A DNA stretch of 37,873 bases from positions 22,166 through 60,038 of the forward strand of contig DPRS01000031.1 of NCBI GenBank assembly GCA_003537575.1, read 5' to 3'. The DNA comes from Oxalobacteraceae bacterium (GTDB taxonomy: Bacteria; Pseudomonadota; Gammaproteobacteria; Burkholderiales; Burkholderiaceae_D). The first letter of the stretch is position 1. Every line of letters begins with the position of its first letter. Below the pieces are notes generated by a model that had not been told where the DNA came from, did no database searches, and was given only the letters and a program-made list of their open reading frames with translations. Shown here piece by piece: positions 8,131 to 16,860 of this stretch. The translations under genes and the position numbers were made by a program.

Positions 8131-8871
8131 ATGGCAGCAAAATTGCTGGAGACCGGCGACAGTTGCACGTCGCCGGCCGATTCCGGCAAGCCTGCGCGCC
8201 GCGTGAGGGTGCCGGCCTACCTGAAAAAGATTTACTGGTGGGCTTATGTGCATCCGAACGCGGTGCGCGTGTTTGAACGCGAATGGCTGGTGAACCTGAT
8301 TTTGTTCGGCAATTACTCGGCGCTGCGCGATGCGGCGCTGGCTGAAATCGGCGAACAGGCGCCGGGACTCACTTTGCAAGTGGCGTGCGTATATGGCGAT
8401 CTGACGCCGAAGCTGTGCAATCAGATAGCGGAGGGCAGCGAATTGCATGTGGTCGACGTGCTGCCGATCCAGTTGCAAAATCTGCAGCGCAAGCTGGCGA
8501 CGGATTCAGGCGTGTCGCTGATCCAGCGCGATTCATCGGCGCTGGGTTTCGCCGACGGTAGCTATGACCGGGCGCTGCTTTTTTTCCTGCTGCACGAGCA
8601 GCCGGAGAATGTGCGCCGGCGCACCTTGTCCGAGGTATGCAGAGTGGTCAAGCCCGGCGGCAAGATCGTGATTGTGGATTATCATCGTCCGGCGCGCTGG
8701 AACCTGTTGCGGGTGCCGCTCATGGCTTTGCTGCGCTGGCTGGAACCTTATGCCGGGGATTTGTTCGGCAACGCGCTGGAGTGTTATCTGCCGCGGGATA
8801 TCCAGTTTTCCAGCGTCACCAAAAAGACTTACTTCGGCGGCTTGTACCAGAAACTGGTGCTGACGCGCTAA
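8131..8871 (+). CDS. rquA: RquA, rhodoquinone biosynthesis methyltransferase-like protein
   Basis: RquA converts ubiquinone to rhodoquinone, replacing a methoxy by an amino group to give a low-potential quinone. The 246-residue protein has a divergent class I methyltransferase fold: the usual glycine-rich SAM loop is replaced by VACVYGDLT (84-92), followed by VVDVLPIQL (107-115), LLFFLLHEQP (149-158), VVKPGGKIVIVDYHRP, and a C-terminal FGGLYQK (235-241). I recognise these as RquA signatures; UbiE/UbiG-type enzymes have a DxGxGxG loop and different post-I motifs. The N-terminal WAYVHP and FEREWLVNLILFGNY also fit. The start is ATG 8131, one base after the cymA stop, or ATG 8122 inside cymA; either way the two genes are coupled. 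Confidence 0.87.
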   Translation: MAAKLLETGDSCTSPADSGKPARRVRVPAYLKKIYWWAYVHPNAVRVFEREWLVNLILFGNYSALRDAALAEIGEQAPGLTLQVACVYGDLTPKLCNQIAEGSELHVVDVLPIQLQNLQRKLATDSGVSLIQRDSSALGFADGSYDRALLFFLLHEQPENVRRRTLSEVCRVVKPGGKIVIVDYHRPARWNLLRVPLMALLRWLEPYAGDLFGNALECYLPRDIQFSSVTKKTYFGGLYQKLVLTR

Positions 8872-8887
8872 GCTGCATTCACACCCA

Positions 8888-8916
8888 TTGCACGCCCCTT
8901 TACAAGGGGTGTGCAA
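8888..8916. terminator. Long hairpin between the convergent rquA and GGDEF-EAL genes
   Basis: A 12-bp stem (TTGCACGCCCCT / AGGGGTGTGCAA, one G-U pair) with a 5-nt loop lies 17 nt after rquA. There is no T-tract. Its position between convergent genes suggests it ends or protects transcripts from both sides. Confidence 0.5.
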
Positions 8917-9039
8917 CCCGCGCTCACGTCCCTCGCCGGCGCAACCCGTTCACCGGCCCGAGGGCCGATGCAACATGAGGGCGCGAATTTCTTCCAATTG
9001 CCGCATCACTGCCTTCTGCCTTAGGCGGCGATCTCTTGA

Positions 9040-12000
9040 TCAGGCGGTCATCTTTTGATCCGCCAGCAGCAATTCCTGCATCTCATTTCCGCTTACCGGA
9101 CGACTGAAGAGATAGCCCTGCATGATGTCGCAGGAGTATTGTCGCAGGAAAGCGAGCTGCTCCTCTGTTTCTACTCCTTCGGCAACTACTTTCAGCTTCA
9201 TGCTGTGCGCCAGCGCGATTACTGCTGTGACAATGGTTCTGTCGTCCGGGTCGGTGTGAATATCGCGCACGAACGACTGGTCGATTTTCAGAACCTGGAT
9301 CGGCAGGTGCTTGAGATAGGAGAGGGAAGAGTAGCCTGTGCCAAAATCGTCGATCGATATCTGCACGCCCATGCAATGCAGCTTATCGAGAATCATCGCG
9401 GTTTCCGAGGTGTCATCCATCAGGACGCTTTCGGTCAGCTCGACTTCCAGCAGGGAAGCCGGCAAATCATGCTGGCGCAGGCTGTCTTCGATGATTTTGA
9501 TTAGATTACCCTGATGGAATTGCCGTGCTGACAGGTTGACGGCCACGCGCATCGGTACGCCGGCGCGCTGCCATGCCTTGGCCTGGGCGCAGGCGGTATG
9601 CAATATCCATTCGCCGATGTCGATGATCATGCCGGTTTCTTCGGCGAGCGGTATGAATTTGGCCGGAGACACCATGCCGAGCTGGGGATGGCGCCAGCGG
9701 ATCAACGCTTCGGTGCCGCGAATGCGGCCGGTGACCACGTCGACCTGGGGCTGGTAGTGCAACATGAATTCGCCGCGCTCGACAGCATAGCGCATGCTGG
9801 TTTCGAGTTGCAGGCGCTGCACCATCGCCGCATTCATGTCATCGGTAAAAAACTGGAAATTGTTGCGGCCAAGTTCTTTGGCCCGGTACAAGGCAATATC
9901 GGCATTCTTGATCAGCGTATCGGCACTGGTCGCGTCGGCGGGGAACAGGGTGATGCCGATGCTGGCCGAGACATAAAGCTCATGGCCATACAGGCGAAAC
10001 GGTGCTGCCAGAGCCTGCAGCATTTTTTTCGCGAGATCCACGGTATCTTCCAGCTGTGTCCTCTGCAATGCCAGCAGGGCGAATTCATCGCCGCCCATGT
10101 GCGCCAGCGTTTCATTTTCCTGCACTGTGTCCTGCAGACGGGTGCCGACGGCCTTCAGCAAGGCATCGCCAACATCATGCCCCAGCGTGTCATTGACGGT
10201 CTTGAAGCGGTCCAGGTCGAGCAGCAACAGCGCGAATGGATCATTCTTGCGATAACGCGATGCTGCCGCCAGATGCAGGCGGTCGTTGAACAGCCTGCGG
10301 TTCGGCAAGCCGGTCAAAGGATCGTGGAATGCAAGATGACGGATGGTCTGTTCGGTCTCCTTGCGCTCGCTGATGTCTTCGGTGACGGCGATATAGTGGG
10401 TGATTTCGCCGGCTTCGTTCTTTAATGGCGAGATGGACTCGAAGCACCAGTAAAGCTCGCCATTCTTTTTCGTGTTGTGCAGTTCTCCCGCCCATTCCCT
10501 GCCTGAACTCAGCGTCTCCCACATGCGCTTGTATGTCTCCGGATCGTTTTTTTCCGACTTGAGCAGGCGTGGCGTCTTGCCGACGATTTCGTCCTGCGTG
10601 TACCCGGTGATCTTCGTAAACCATGGATTGACATACTCGATCACGCCATCGCGGTCAGTGATCAGGATCGCATTGGCGCTTTGCTCTACCGCGCGCGACA
10701 GCTTGCGCAGATTTTCTTCCACCTTCCTGCGATTGTTTTCAAGCTCGATATTGTCCAGCGCGAACGAGACGTTTTCCGTCATTTCCTCCAGCAGTTGCAA
10801 TTGCGCCGCATCGAAGTAATGTGGCTCATGCGCATAAAGGCTGAATACCCCTGCCACGCGCCCGTTCACTTTCAGTTGCAGCATCACATGGGAATGGAAG
10901 CCGGCCGCCAGCGCCTGAGGACAGATTGGACACGTGTCCGCATCGCTTTCGTGAGTGGAGCTGCAAACCCTGAGCACCGATCCATGCATTTCATCCGAAT
11001 GCGCGCTCAGGCAGGCTTGCATGTGGTCGTCGCAACTGGGTAGATCAATATCCGTCCCGCATTTGGAAACCCATTCCCATCGTCCGCCATGCGCGTCCAG
11101 CAGGGCGATGCGCGCCAGCGGAAATCCGCCATGCGTGAACGCCACGTGGCAGATCTCGTCCAGCAACCTGGCGCGGTCGTTGATCCTGATGATCGCCTCA
11201 TTGGTGTGGCTCAGTGTGTTGTACAGACGGTTAATATGCGATAACTGTTCCTGCGTACGTTCACGTTCCTGAACTTCGATGCTCAAGGCATGATTGGCTG
11301 CGGCAAGTTCCCGGGTGCGCTGCCGCACATTGCGACGCAGTAAAAGTGGTTGCCTGAATACGGTGTACGTGAAACAGGCCAGTGCCAACGCCAGAAGCGC
11401 AACAATCGACATGGCGGCAGCCGGCAAGACGGGATTGATCCAGCCGCCGACCGGCTCCACGCTCAGAAACCATTCTCCGTTGGGCACATCAATGACACGC
11501 ACCACCGGTTCTTTCAGCGGCGAATCCAGCGAGCGCGCGAATATTTCGCGCACTTCACTGCCCGGCAGCGCGTGCGAAAGTTCATAGTGGTATCCCTGTT
11601 GTCGCAGATGCGGAAGACCGCTTGCCGCCAGCAGGGATTCGGGCCGGATCAATGCCGTGGCAAAGCCCCAGAATTGTTCTTTGCCGTTTTCGTTGGGAAG
11701 AAATACCGGCAGGCGGCCGATGATCCCCTTGCCACCCTGAAGCAAGTCGATCGGGCCGGACAGCGTCAACTGCTTCGTTTGCACCGCGAGGAAAGCTTCC
11801 TTGTTGCGTCCCGGGTCTTTGAGCAAGTCGTGGCCGATGACCTTCTCGTTGCCGGCCAGTGGCGATACCTCGCTGACGATGCCGTTTCTGGCCAGCTGAA
11901 GACTGCTGATGCCGCCATATAATCGCAGCATTTCATTCGCCAGATCATCGAAGCGATCGATTTTTCCATCTCCCTGGCGCAGCACCGCCGCCAGCGCGTA

Positions 12001-12234
12001 GGTGCTTGCCAAGGCCCGGTCCAGGCGCTCATCCAGCATGGCGCTTTGATTCGCCGCGATGGCTTCCGCTTTTTTCTGTTCGCTCAAAAGGTGGACATCA
12101 AGCGCCAGCGCCGTCAATGTTCCGCCCACGACGAGACTTGCGACAAAAGCAGCGACAGTAATCAGCCGCAGGCGGAAGCGCAACGCTGGCTCTTGTTCAT
12201 TCTTTCCCATCAATGCTGTTACCAGGCGATTCAT
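9040..12234 (-). CDS. Membrane GGDEF-EAL protein with CHASE-like, GAF and PAS sensor domains
   Basis: A 1064-residue c-di-GMP enzyme. TM1 is at about 24-46. A periplasmic CHASE-like domain covers about 55-262 and TM2 about 268-293. A GAF domain (about 345-495) carries six cysteines (C392, C401, C408, C424, C435, C438, the last two as CPIC). A PAS domain lies at about 515-625 (YVNPWFTKITGYTQDEI). The GGDEF domain (about 632-795) has intact D-P-L-T-G-L-P-N-R and G714-G-D-E-F. The EAL domain (about 810-1060) has E841-A-L and DDFGTG at 961. No RxxD inhibitory site precedes GGDEF. Both activities look possible. The cysteine-rich GAF could sense metal or redox state, which is inference. Confidence 0.88.
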   Translation of the reverse strand: MNRLVTALMGKNEQEPALRFRLRLITVAAFVASLVVGGTLTALALDVHLLSEQKKAEAIAANQSAMLDERLDRALASTYALAAVLRQGDGKIDRFDDLANEMLRLYGGISSLQLARNGIVSEVSPLAGNEKVIGHDLLKDPGRNKEAFLAVQTKQLTLSGPIDLLQGGKGIIGRLPVFLPNENGKEQFWGFATALIRPESLLAASGLPHLRQQGYHYELSHALPGSEVREIFARSLDSPLKEPVVRVIDVPNGEWFLSVEPVGGWINPVLPAAAMSIVALLALALACFTYTVFRQPLLLRRNVRQRTRELAAANHALSIEVQERERTQEQLSHINRLYNTLSHTNEAIIRINDRARLLDEICHVAFTHGGFPLARIALLDAHGGRWEWVSKCGTDIDLPSCDDHMQACLSAHSDEMHGSVLRVCSSTHESDADTCPICPQALAAGFHSHVMLQLKVNGRVAGVFSLYAHEPHYFDAAQLQLLEEMTENVSFALDNIELENNRRKVEENLRKLSRAVEQSANAILITDRDGVIEYVNPWFTKITGYTQDEIVGKTPRLLKSEKNDPETYKRMWETLSSGREWAGELHNTKKNGELYWCFESISPLKNEAGEITHYIAVTEDISERKETEQTIRHLAFHDPLTGLPNRRLFNDRLHLAAASRYRKNDPFALLLLDLDRFKTVNDTLGHDVGDALLKAVGTRLQDTVQENETLAHMGGDEFALLALQRTQLEDTVDLAKKMLQALAAPFRLYGHELYVSASIGITLFPADATSADTLIKNADIALYRAKELGRNNFQFFTDDMNAAMVQRLQLETSMRYAVERGEFMLHYQPQVDVVTGRIRGTEALIRWRHPQLGMVSPAKFIPLAEETGMIIDIGEWILHTACAQAKAWQRAGVPMRVAVNLSARQFHQGNLIKIIEDSLRQHDLPASLLEVELTESVLMDDTSETAMILDKLHCMGVQISIDDFGTGYSSLSYLKHLPIQVLKIDQSFVRDIHTDPDDRTIVTAVIALAHSMKLKVVAEGVETEEQLAFLRQYSCDIMQGYLFSRPVSGNEMQELLLADQKMTA

Positions 12235-12304
12235 TGCTTGTTGCTCCGAGGTGAAACGTGCGCGAGTTTAATGTTTGTTCGTCGATGTTCTTTACGAGAG
12301 CGCT

Positions 12305-15019
12305 TCAAGCGAACGCGGATTTCGGCTTTCCTTCCGCAATGATCATTGTGCCTCCTTGCGCAGCGACCGGTCTGCCGAGCAGGTATCCCTGGCCGGCAAT
12401 TCCCTTGAAGCTCTTCAGCGCTTGCAGCTGCTCCTTGTTTTCAATCCCTTCCGCAACCACGCGCAAGCCAAGTTTCCCTGACATTGCCACGATGGCGCTG
12501 ACAATGGCGGCGTCATCCTGGTCGGTGACAATGTCGCAAATGAACGAGCGGTCGATCTTCAGGGCATGGATTGGCAGTTTTTTCAGGTAAGCCAAAGATG
12601 AATGGCCGGTGCCGAAATCGTCAATCGCGAATTGCACGCCCAGTTCGGCCAGTTCATGCATGGTCGCAATGCTGGCGCTGAGGTTTTGCATGACCACGCT
12701 TTCAGTGATCTCCAGCTCAAGGCAGAAATGCGGCAGTCCGGTCTGCTCCAAGGCCGTTGAAACCTGCTGCATCAGGGTGGGACTCTGGAACTGTCGCGCC
12801 GACAGGTTAACCGCCATCATCCAGTGGCCGGGAAATTCCTTGCGCCAGGCCTGGGCCTGTCTGCATGCCTGCAGCAATACCCATTCGCCGATCGGCACGA
12901 TCAGGCCGGTTTCTTCGGCAATGTTGATGAATGCATCTGGAGGGAGCAAGCCGCGTTCCGGATGGCGCCAGCGCAGCAGCGCCTCGAATCCGATCAGCTT
13001 GCCGCTGCCGCAGTCGAACTGCGGCTGGTATTGCAACTCGAATTCTTTGCGTTCAAGCGCCTTGTGCAAGGAGGTTTCCATCGCCAGGCGCAAGCTGGCC
13101 TGGGTGCCGAGGCCTTCATCATACAATTCGTACCATGAACCGCCGGTGGTTTTGGCGCGATACATCGCCATGTCGGCATTTTTCAGCAGGATTGCCGTCG
13201 TGTTGCCATCATCCGGGTAGACGCTGATGCCGATGCTGGCGGAAACATAGACTTCCTCGCCGTTGAGCAGAAATGGCGCGAGGAATGCATCGAGAATTTT
13301 TTGCGCGACCAGGCAGGCATCCTTCGGGCTCTTGACTTCGGATAGCACAATGGTGAATTCATCTCCCCCCATGCGGGCAACCGTATCGGAATCCCGGATG
13401 CTGCCGCGCAAGCGATGTCCTACCTGCTGCAGCAACTGATCGCCTGCATCATGCCCCATGCTGTCGTTGATCAGCTTGAAACGGTCGAGATCGATGAACA
13501 TCGTGGCGAAGCGGCTGCCGGGACGGCGTTTCGCCGATGCCATCACCTGATTCAGGCGATCGGTGAACAATACCCGGTTCGGCAGCGTGGTCAGTTGATC
13601 GTAATACACTTGATACAGGATTCGTTCTTCGGTCGACTTGCGTTCGGAAATGTCGCTGAATACGCCAACGTAATTGGTGACCTTGCCGTGTTCATCGGTG
13701 ACGCTGCTGATGTTCAGCCATTGCGGATAGATGTCGCCATTCTTGCGGATATTCCAGATTTCGCCCTGCCATTTTCCAGTGTTGCCGATCGACTGCCACA
13801 TCTCGTCGTAGAATTCGCGGGTTTGCCGGCCGGAGCTGAGCATGCGGGGATTGCGCCCGATGACTTCCTCGCGGCTGTAGCCGGTAATGGTGGAGAATGC
13901 GCTATTGACGGTCAGGATGTTGCTGTCGGCATCGGTGATGGTCATGCCTTCCAGCGAGCTTTCAAACGCCTGGTTGGCAAGCAGAATGGAGCGCTCGATC
14001 TGCTTTCTTCCGGAAATGTCACGGATAGTCAGCTGGATGATGTCGCGATCGGCGATGCGGGCTGCATTGATCGATACTTCCGCAGGAAATTCCTTGCCAT
14101 CCTGGGATTTGAATTGCCATTCGCAGCATTGCGTTCCGGTCGACAGGCTTTGCTGGATCTTGTCGCACAGCGTCTCTCCCGACTGGGCATTATCCGGTTG
14201 TACCTCGGGTTGCAGCTGTTCCAGTTTCAGCCTGGTGAAATCCTGCACGCCAGACACCGAAAACAGTTTCAAGGCAGCCTGGTTGCAATCGATAAAACGA
14301 TCCTGGCTTTGAAGAATTACACCGTCGCTGGTGCTTTCAAAGAGCGTCCTGAACAGGGTGTGTTCGCGGTCGAGCTGTGCCGATTTCCTGCGTCGTTCGA
14401 GGGATTCGCGATAGGTGAGCCAGGCAGTCAGACAAAAGAATACGGTCGCCAGCAATGACATGTAAAGCAACAGGTTGCGCGAATTGCGATTGAACGCGGC
14501 CCCATCCTCATAGGCGGCCTGTGTCGCGTCCAGCACTTGCGGCATCAACTGATGCAGCGAGTCGAACAGTTGTTTGTCCAGCGAAGCAGTTTCGGTCGCA
14601 TAGATACGGTAGGCTTCGGCAGCGTCTTTCTCGATCAGGCGGAGAATGCGCTCTCTGCTGGAGGCCAGGCGTTCATGCAGCTCGCCGATGCGGATCCACT
14701 GTTCGCTGCGTTGCGGATCCTGCGCCAGTTTGATCAATTGATGCCGTACTGCGCTGTCGGAGTGCACCAGCGCGCCTTTGTCGGTAGCGCTCAGCGACTG
14801 CTTGTTCAAAACTTCAAGGAATAGTGCCTGCGAATGGCGCAAGGGTATTTCGAGGTCGGACATCTGCTTGAGCTGCACGCTGCCGGAATCGTGCAGCCGG
14901 TTGAAGTCTTGCGCGCCACGCTGCAACCCCCACCAGCCGGTGACGCTGACGAAAAAACCGGAGGCGGCCCCGACCAGGAACATGAGTAGCAATAGGTTCG
15001 AAATAATAATCTTGCGCAT
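12305..15019 (-). CDS. Membrane GGDEF-EAL protein with a helical periplasmic sensor and two PAS domains
   Basis: A 904-residue c-di-GMP enzyme. I chose the start at 15019 (MRKIIISN) because AAAGGA lies about 7 nt upstream; an upstream ATG at 15037 is less likely. TM1 is at the very N-terminus. A mostly helical periplasmic domain of about 150 residues resembles four-helix-bundle sensor domains. TM2 (NLLLYMSLLATVFFCLTAW) follows, then two PAS domains. The GGDEF domain has an intact motif preceded by RDSD, a likely inhibitory I-site. The EAL domain has FEALLRWRHP and DDFGTGHSS. It lies 70 bp upstream of the other GGDEF-EAL gene on the same strand, so they may be co-transcribed. Confidence 0.88.
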   Translation of the reverse strand: MRKIIISNLLLLMFLVGAASGFFVSVTGWWGLQRGAQDFNRLHDSGSVQLKQMSDLEIPLRHSQALFLEVLNKQSLSATDKGALVHSDSAVRHQLIKLAQDPQRSEQWIRIGELHERLASSRERILRLIEKDAAEAYRIYATETASLDKQLFDSLHQLMPQVLDATQAAYEDGAAFNRNSRNLLLYMSLLATVFFCLTAWLTYRESLERRRKSAQLDREHTLFRTLFESTSDGVILQSQDRFIDCNQAALKLFSVSGVQDFTRLKLEQLQPEVQPDNAQSGETLCDKIQQSLSTGTQCCEWQFKSQDGKEFPAEVSINAARIADRDIIQLTIRDISGRKQIERSILLANQAFESSLEGMTITDADSNILTVNSAFSTITGYSREEVIGRNPRMLSSGRQTREFYDEMWQSIGNTGKWQGEIWNIRKNGDIYPQWLNISSVTDEHGKVTNYVGVFSDISERKSTEERILYQVYYDQLTTLPNRVLFTDRLNQVMASAKRRPGSRFATMFIDLDRFKLINDSMGHDAGDQLLQQVGHRLRGSIRDSDTVARMGGDEFTIVLSEVKSPKDACLVAQKILDAFLAPFLLNGEEVYVSASIGISVYPDDGNTTAILLKNADMAMYRAKTTGGSWYELYDEGLGTQASLRLAMETSLHKALERKEFELQYQPQFDCGSGKLIGFEALLRWRHPERGLLPPDAFINIAEETGLIVPIGEWVLLQACRQAQAWRKEFPGHWMMAVNLSARQFQSPTLMQQVSTALEQTGLPHFCLELEITESVVMQNLSASIATMHELAELGVQFAIDDFGTGHSSLAYLKKLPIHALKIDRSFICDIVTDQDDAAIVSAIVAMSGKLGLRVVAEGIENKEQLQALKSFKGIAGQGYLLGRPVAAQGGTMIIAEGKPKSAFA

Positions 15020-15193
15020 GTCGCATTTCCTTTGCATTCTTGATTCAGGCCGGTCCGCGCAAGGTTCTTTGCGGATATGGCGGGGTGGATCTGCTGTCTG
15101 CCGCAGCGGTTGCGGCGCTCACCCGGACATTTGACGGGCTTTGCATTCCAGCCGGCGCTGCCCTGGCCAGGCAGGTGCAGTCGGCGAATGAGG

Positions 15194-15232
15194 GCCGAAA
15201 GAGGATGCTGCGGCGCAGCGTCCTCTTTCGGC
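15194..15232 (-). terminator. Strong hairpin after the cytochrome c5 gene
   Basis: An 18-bp stem with one G-U pair (GCCGAAAGAGGATGCTGC paired to its complement) closes a 3-nt loop. It lies 8 nt past the stop of the minus-strand c5 gene. No T-tract follows on the minus strand. Hairpin strength suggests termination or 3'-end protection. Confidence 0.65.
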
Positions 15233-15239
15233 GATCGGC

Positions 15240-15548
15240 TTACTTGGACTGGCTGATCATGTAGTCGACTGCGGCGATGACGTCGGCATCGGCCAGGCTG
15301 GCGTTGCCGCCCTTGGCCGGCATCACGCCCTTGCCTTTGAGCGCGGCGGTTTGCATCGCTGCCGCGCCGGTCTGGATGCGCGGCGCCCAGGCGGCCTTGT
15401 CACCGAGTTTCGGTGCGCCGGCCGCGCCGGTGCCATGGCATGCTGCGCAGGTGGCTTCATAGACGCCCTTGCCATCGGCGGCGAAGGATTGGCTTGCCAT
15501 CAGCAACAAACCTGCTGCAACGGCGGTACTGACGATACGGACTTTCAT
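15240..15548 (-). CDS. Cytochrome c5-type monohaem periplasmic cytochrome
   Basis: A 102-residue class I cytochrome c. The start at 15548 is preceded by AGGAG about 6 nt away. The signal peptide ends SFA-A (about residue 23). The haem site is C34-A-A-C37-H38, and the Met ligand is M76 in GVMPAKGG, giving a His/Met high-potential haem. The segment after the haem (WAPRIQTGAAAMQTAALKGKG) is typical of the c5 family. It is closely similar to the N-terminal domain of the c5-c7 fusion at 24245-25165. A near-perfect sigma-54 promoter lies about 65 bp upstream. It is probably a soluble carrier to a terminal oxidase or between conduit components. Confidence 0.92.
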   Translation of the reverse strand: MKVRIVSTAVAAGLLLMASQSFAADGKGVYEATCAACHGTGAAGAPKLGDKAAWAPRIQTGAAAMQTAALKGKGVMPAKGGNASLADADVIAAVDYMISQSK

Positions 15549-15613
15549 GATTTCTCCTAGGGTTAAAAACATGCTGCAAATGGCAATGAATAGTTTTGCG
15601 GCAATTAATTGAT

Positions 15614-15630
15614 TGCAAGTAATGTGCCAA
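15614..15630 (-). promoter_or_regulatory. Sigma-54 (-24/-12) promoter for cytochrome c5
   Basis: On the minus strand the site reads TTGGCACATTACTTGCA: TGGCAC-N5-TTGCA, an exact match to the sigma-54 consensus core with GG-N10-GC spacing. The start site would be near 15602, about 55 nt upstream of the c5 start codon. Confidence 0.8.
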
Positions 15631-15697
15631 TGGCAATCGACTTGTTTAAGCTATTTTTAACCGTGGCAAGCAGGAGAAATGTCCGGGGGTGAATGTT

Positions 15698-15716
15698 ATT
15701 GATTCTCGGAATCGAT
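15698..15716. promoter_or_regulatory. Inverted repeat, possible enhancer site for the c5 sigma-54 promoter
   Basis: ATTGATTC-TCG-GAATCGAT has 8-bp arms with one mismatch. It is centred about 105 bp upstream of the predicted start site, the range where sigma-54 activators usually bind. Assignment is by position only. Confidence 0.35.
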
Positions 15717-15798
15717 AAATTCCCCCGCTAAATTTTTTCAATGCCAAGAATGCAGGGCGGGCAAGGGCATCCGCGCCCCCGCCTGCGATGGCGCGGGG

Positions 15799-16860
15799 TC
15801 AGGGCGTTGCGGAGGCCGCGGGGGAGGCCGGGGCCGGATCCGCGGCGACCGGATGGAAGGCGCGGGAGATATAGGCGATGATCGCTTGTGTCTCGGCGGT
15901 GCCCAGCACCGATTTCCACGCCGGCATCGAGGTGCCGGGGAGTCCTTCGCGGATGACATGGGCCAGCCGCTCGCTGGTCATGCCGCGCATGAATTCGGGC
16001 GCAGTCAGGTCGCGCGGGTGCGGTTCGAGGAAAGTGCCAATCCAGTTGCGCCCGGTGCCGTCGGCGGCATGGCAGAACGCGCAATTCTGCTGGTACAGGC
16101 GTTCGCCTTTTTTCTCGAGAGCGGTGAGGCCGGCGATCTTCGGCACCTTGTCGTGTAAATGGTACGGGGTTGCGCTGGAAATGCCGTCAACCTGCTTCGG
16201 CGGCCAGTCGCCGGGCTGAAACCCCATGCGCGGATAGGACAGGGCGCGGGAATCCCAGGGCACCCCTTCATTGTCGACTTTGGCGCGGTCATGGCAGCTG
16301 ACACAGGTGGACATGAACAGGCGCCGCCCGGCGCGCTGCTGCGGCGTCAATTGTTCGGCCGGCGTGTCGAGCGTGATTTCGCCGGTGGCAAACGGGAAGG
16401 CGGCCGCATAACGTTCGTGGTTAGCCCAGCCGGCGGCTGCGGTGTGGTAATTGGTATTGCGCGCCTTGGACGCCATGAATTCGTGCCGGACGAAATCGGT
16501 GACGGCGGCGATCTCATCAGGCTGCAGGATACCTTCGAAGCCTTTCATTGCGGTGCCGGGAAGGCCGTGCGTGATGGAATTCAGCATCCGCTCCCGATCC
16601 ATTTCCTCGGGCGCCAGCTTGGTGAAATCGAGCGGGCGCGGACTGAGGTAGGTGCTGGCCAGCGTTTCGGCATTGCCGGAATAGCCATGGCAGAAATAGC
16701 AGCGGAAGTTGTAGACGCGCCGGCCAAGTTCGTGGTCGGCGCTCTGCGGTTGTGCGCTTGCCGTTGCTGCGGCAGTCGGCGTCTCCGGGCGCGGCGGCGA
16801 GCGGGAGTCGGAACAGGCGCCAAGCGACAGCAGCAGCGCCATTAAAGCGAATAATCTCAT
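15799..16860 (-). CDS. Trihaem c-type cytochrome lipoprotein
   Basis: A 353-residue lipoprotein: an N-terminal hydrophobic stretch ends in LSLGAC with lipid-bearing C16, then a disordered Pro/Ala/Ser linker to about residue 42. Three class I cytochrome domains follow, with haem sites at C54-C57-H58, C186-C189-H190 and C260-C263-H264. Met ligands are visible for the first (GTAMKGF, M105) and third (GTSMPAW, M312) domains. The middle domain is divergent and may use another ligand. Its ATG shares one base with the stop of the upstream trihaem gene (TAATG), so the pair is translationally coupled. It probably relays electrons at a membrane surface; partners are unknown. Confidence 0.88.
   Translation of the reverse strand: MRLFALMALLLSLGACSDSRSPPRPETPTAAATASAQPQSADHELGRRVYNFRCYFCHGYSGNAETLASTYLSPRPLDFTKLAPEEMDRERMLNSITHGLPGTAMKGFEGILQPDEIAAVTDFVRHEFMASKARNTNYHTAAAGWANHERYAAAFPFATGEITLDTPAEQLTPQQRAGRRLFMSTCVSCHDRAKVDNEGVPWDSRALSYPRMGFQPGDWPPKQVDGISSATPYHLHDKVPKIAGLTALEKKGERLYQQNCAFCHAADGTGRNWIGTFLEPHPRDLTAPEFMRGMTSERLAHVIREGLPGTSMPAWKSVLGTAETQAIIAYISRAFHPVAADPAPASPAASATP

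Noticed and set aside
8131..8871. rquA as a ubiquinone or generic SAM methyltransferase
   Set aside because: The glycine-rich SAM loop of UbiE/UbiG is absent, and the VACVYGDLT, LPIQL, FLLHEQP and FGGLYQK landmarks point to RquA.
13415..14458. 347-codon plus-strand reading frame
   Set aside because: It is opposite the second GGDEF-EAL gene, which has clear conserved motifs. The antisense frame is open because of codon bias.
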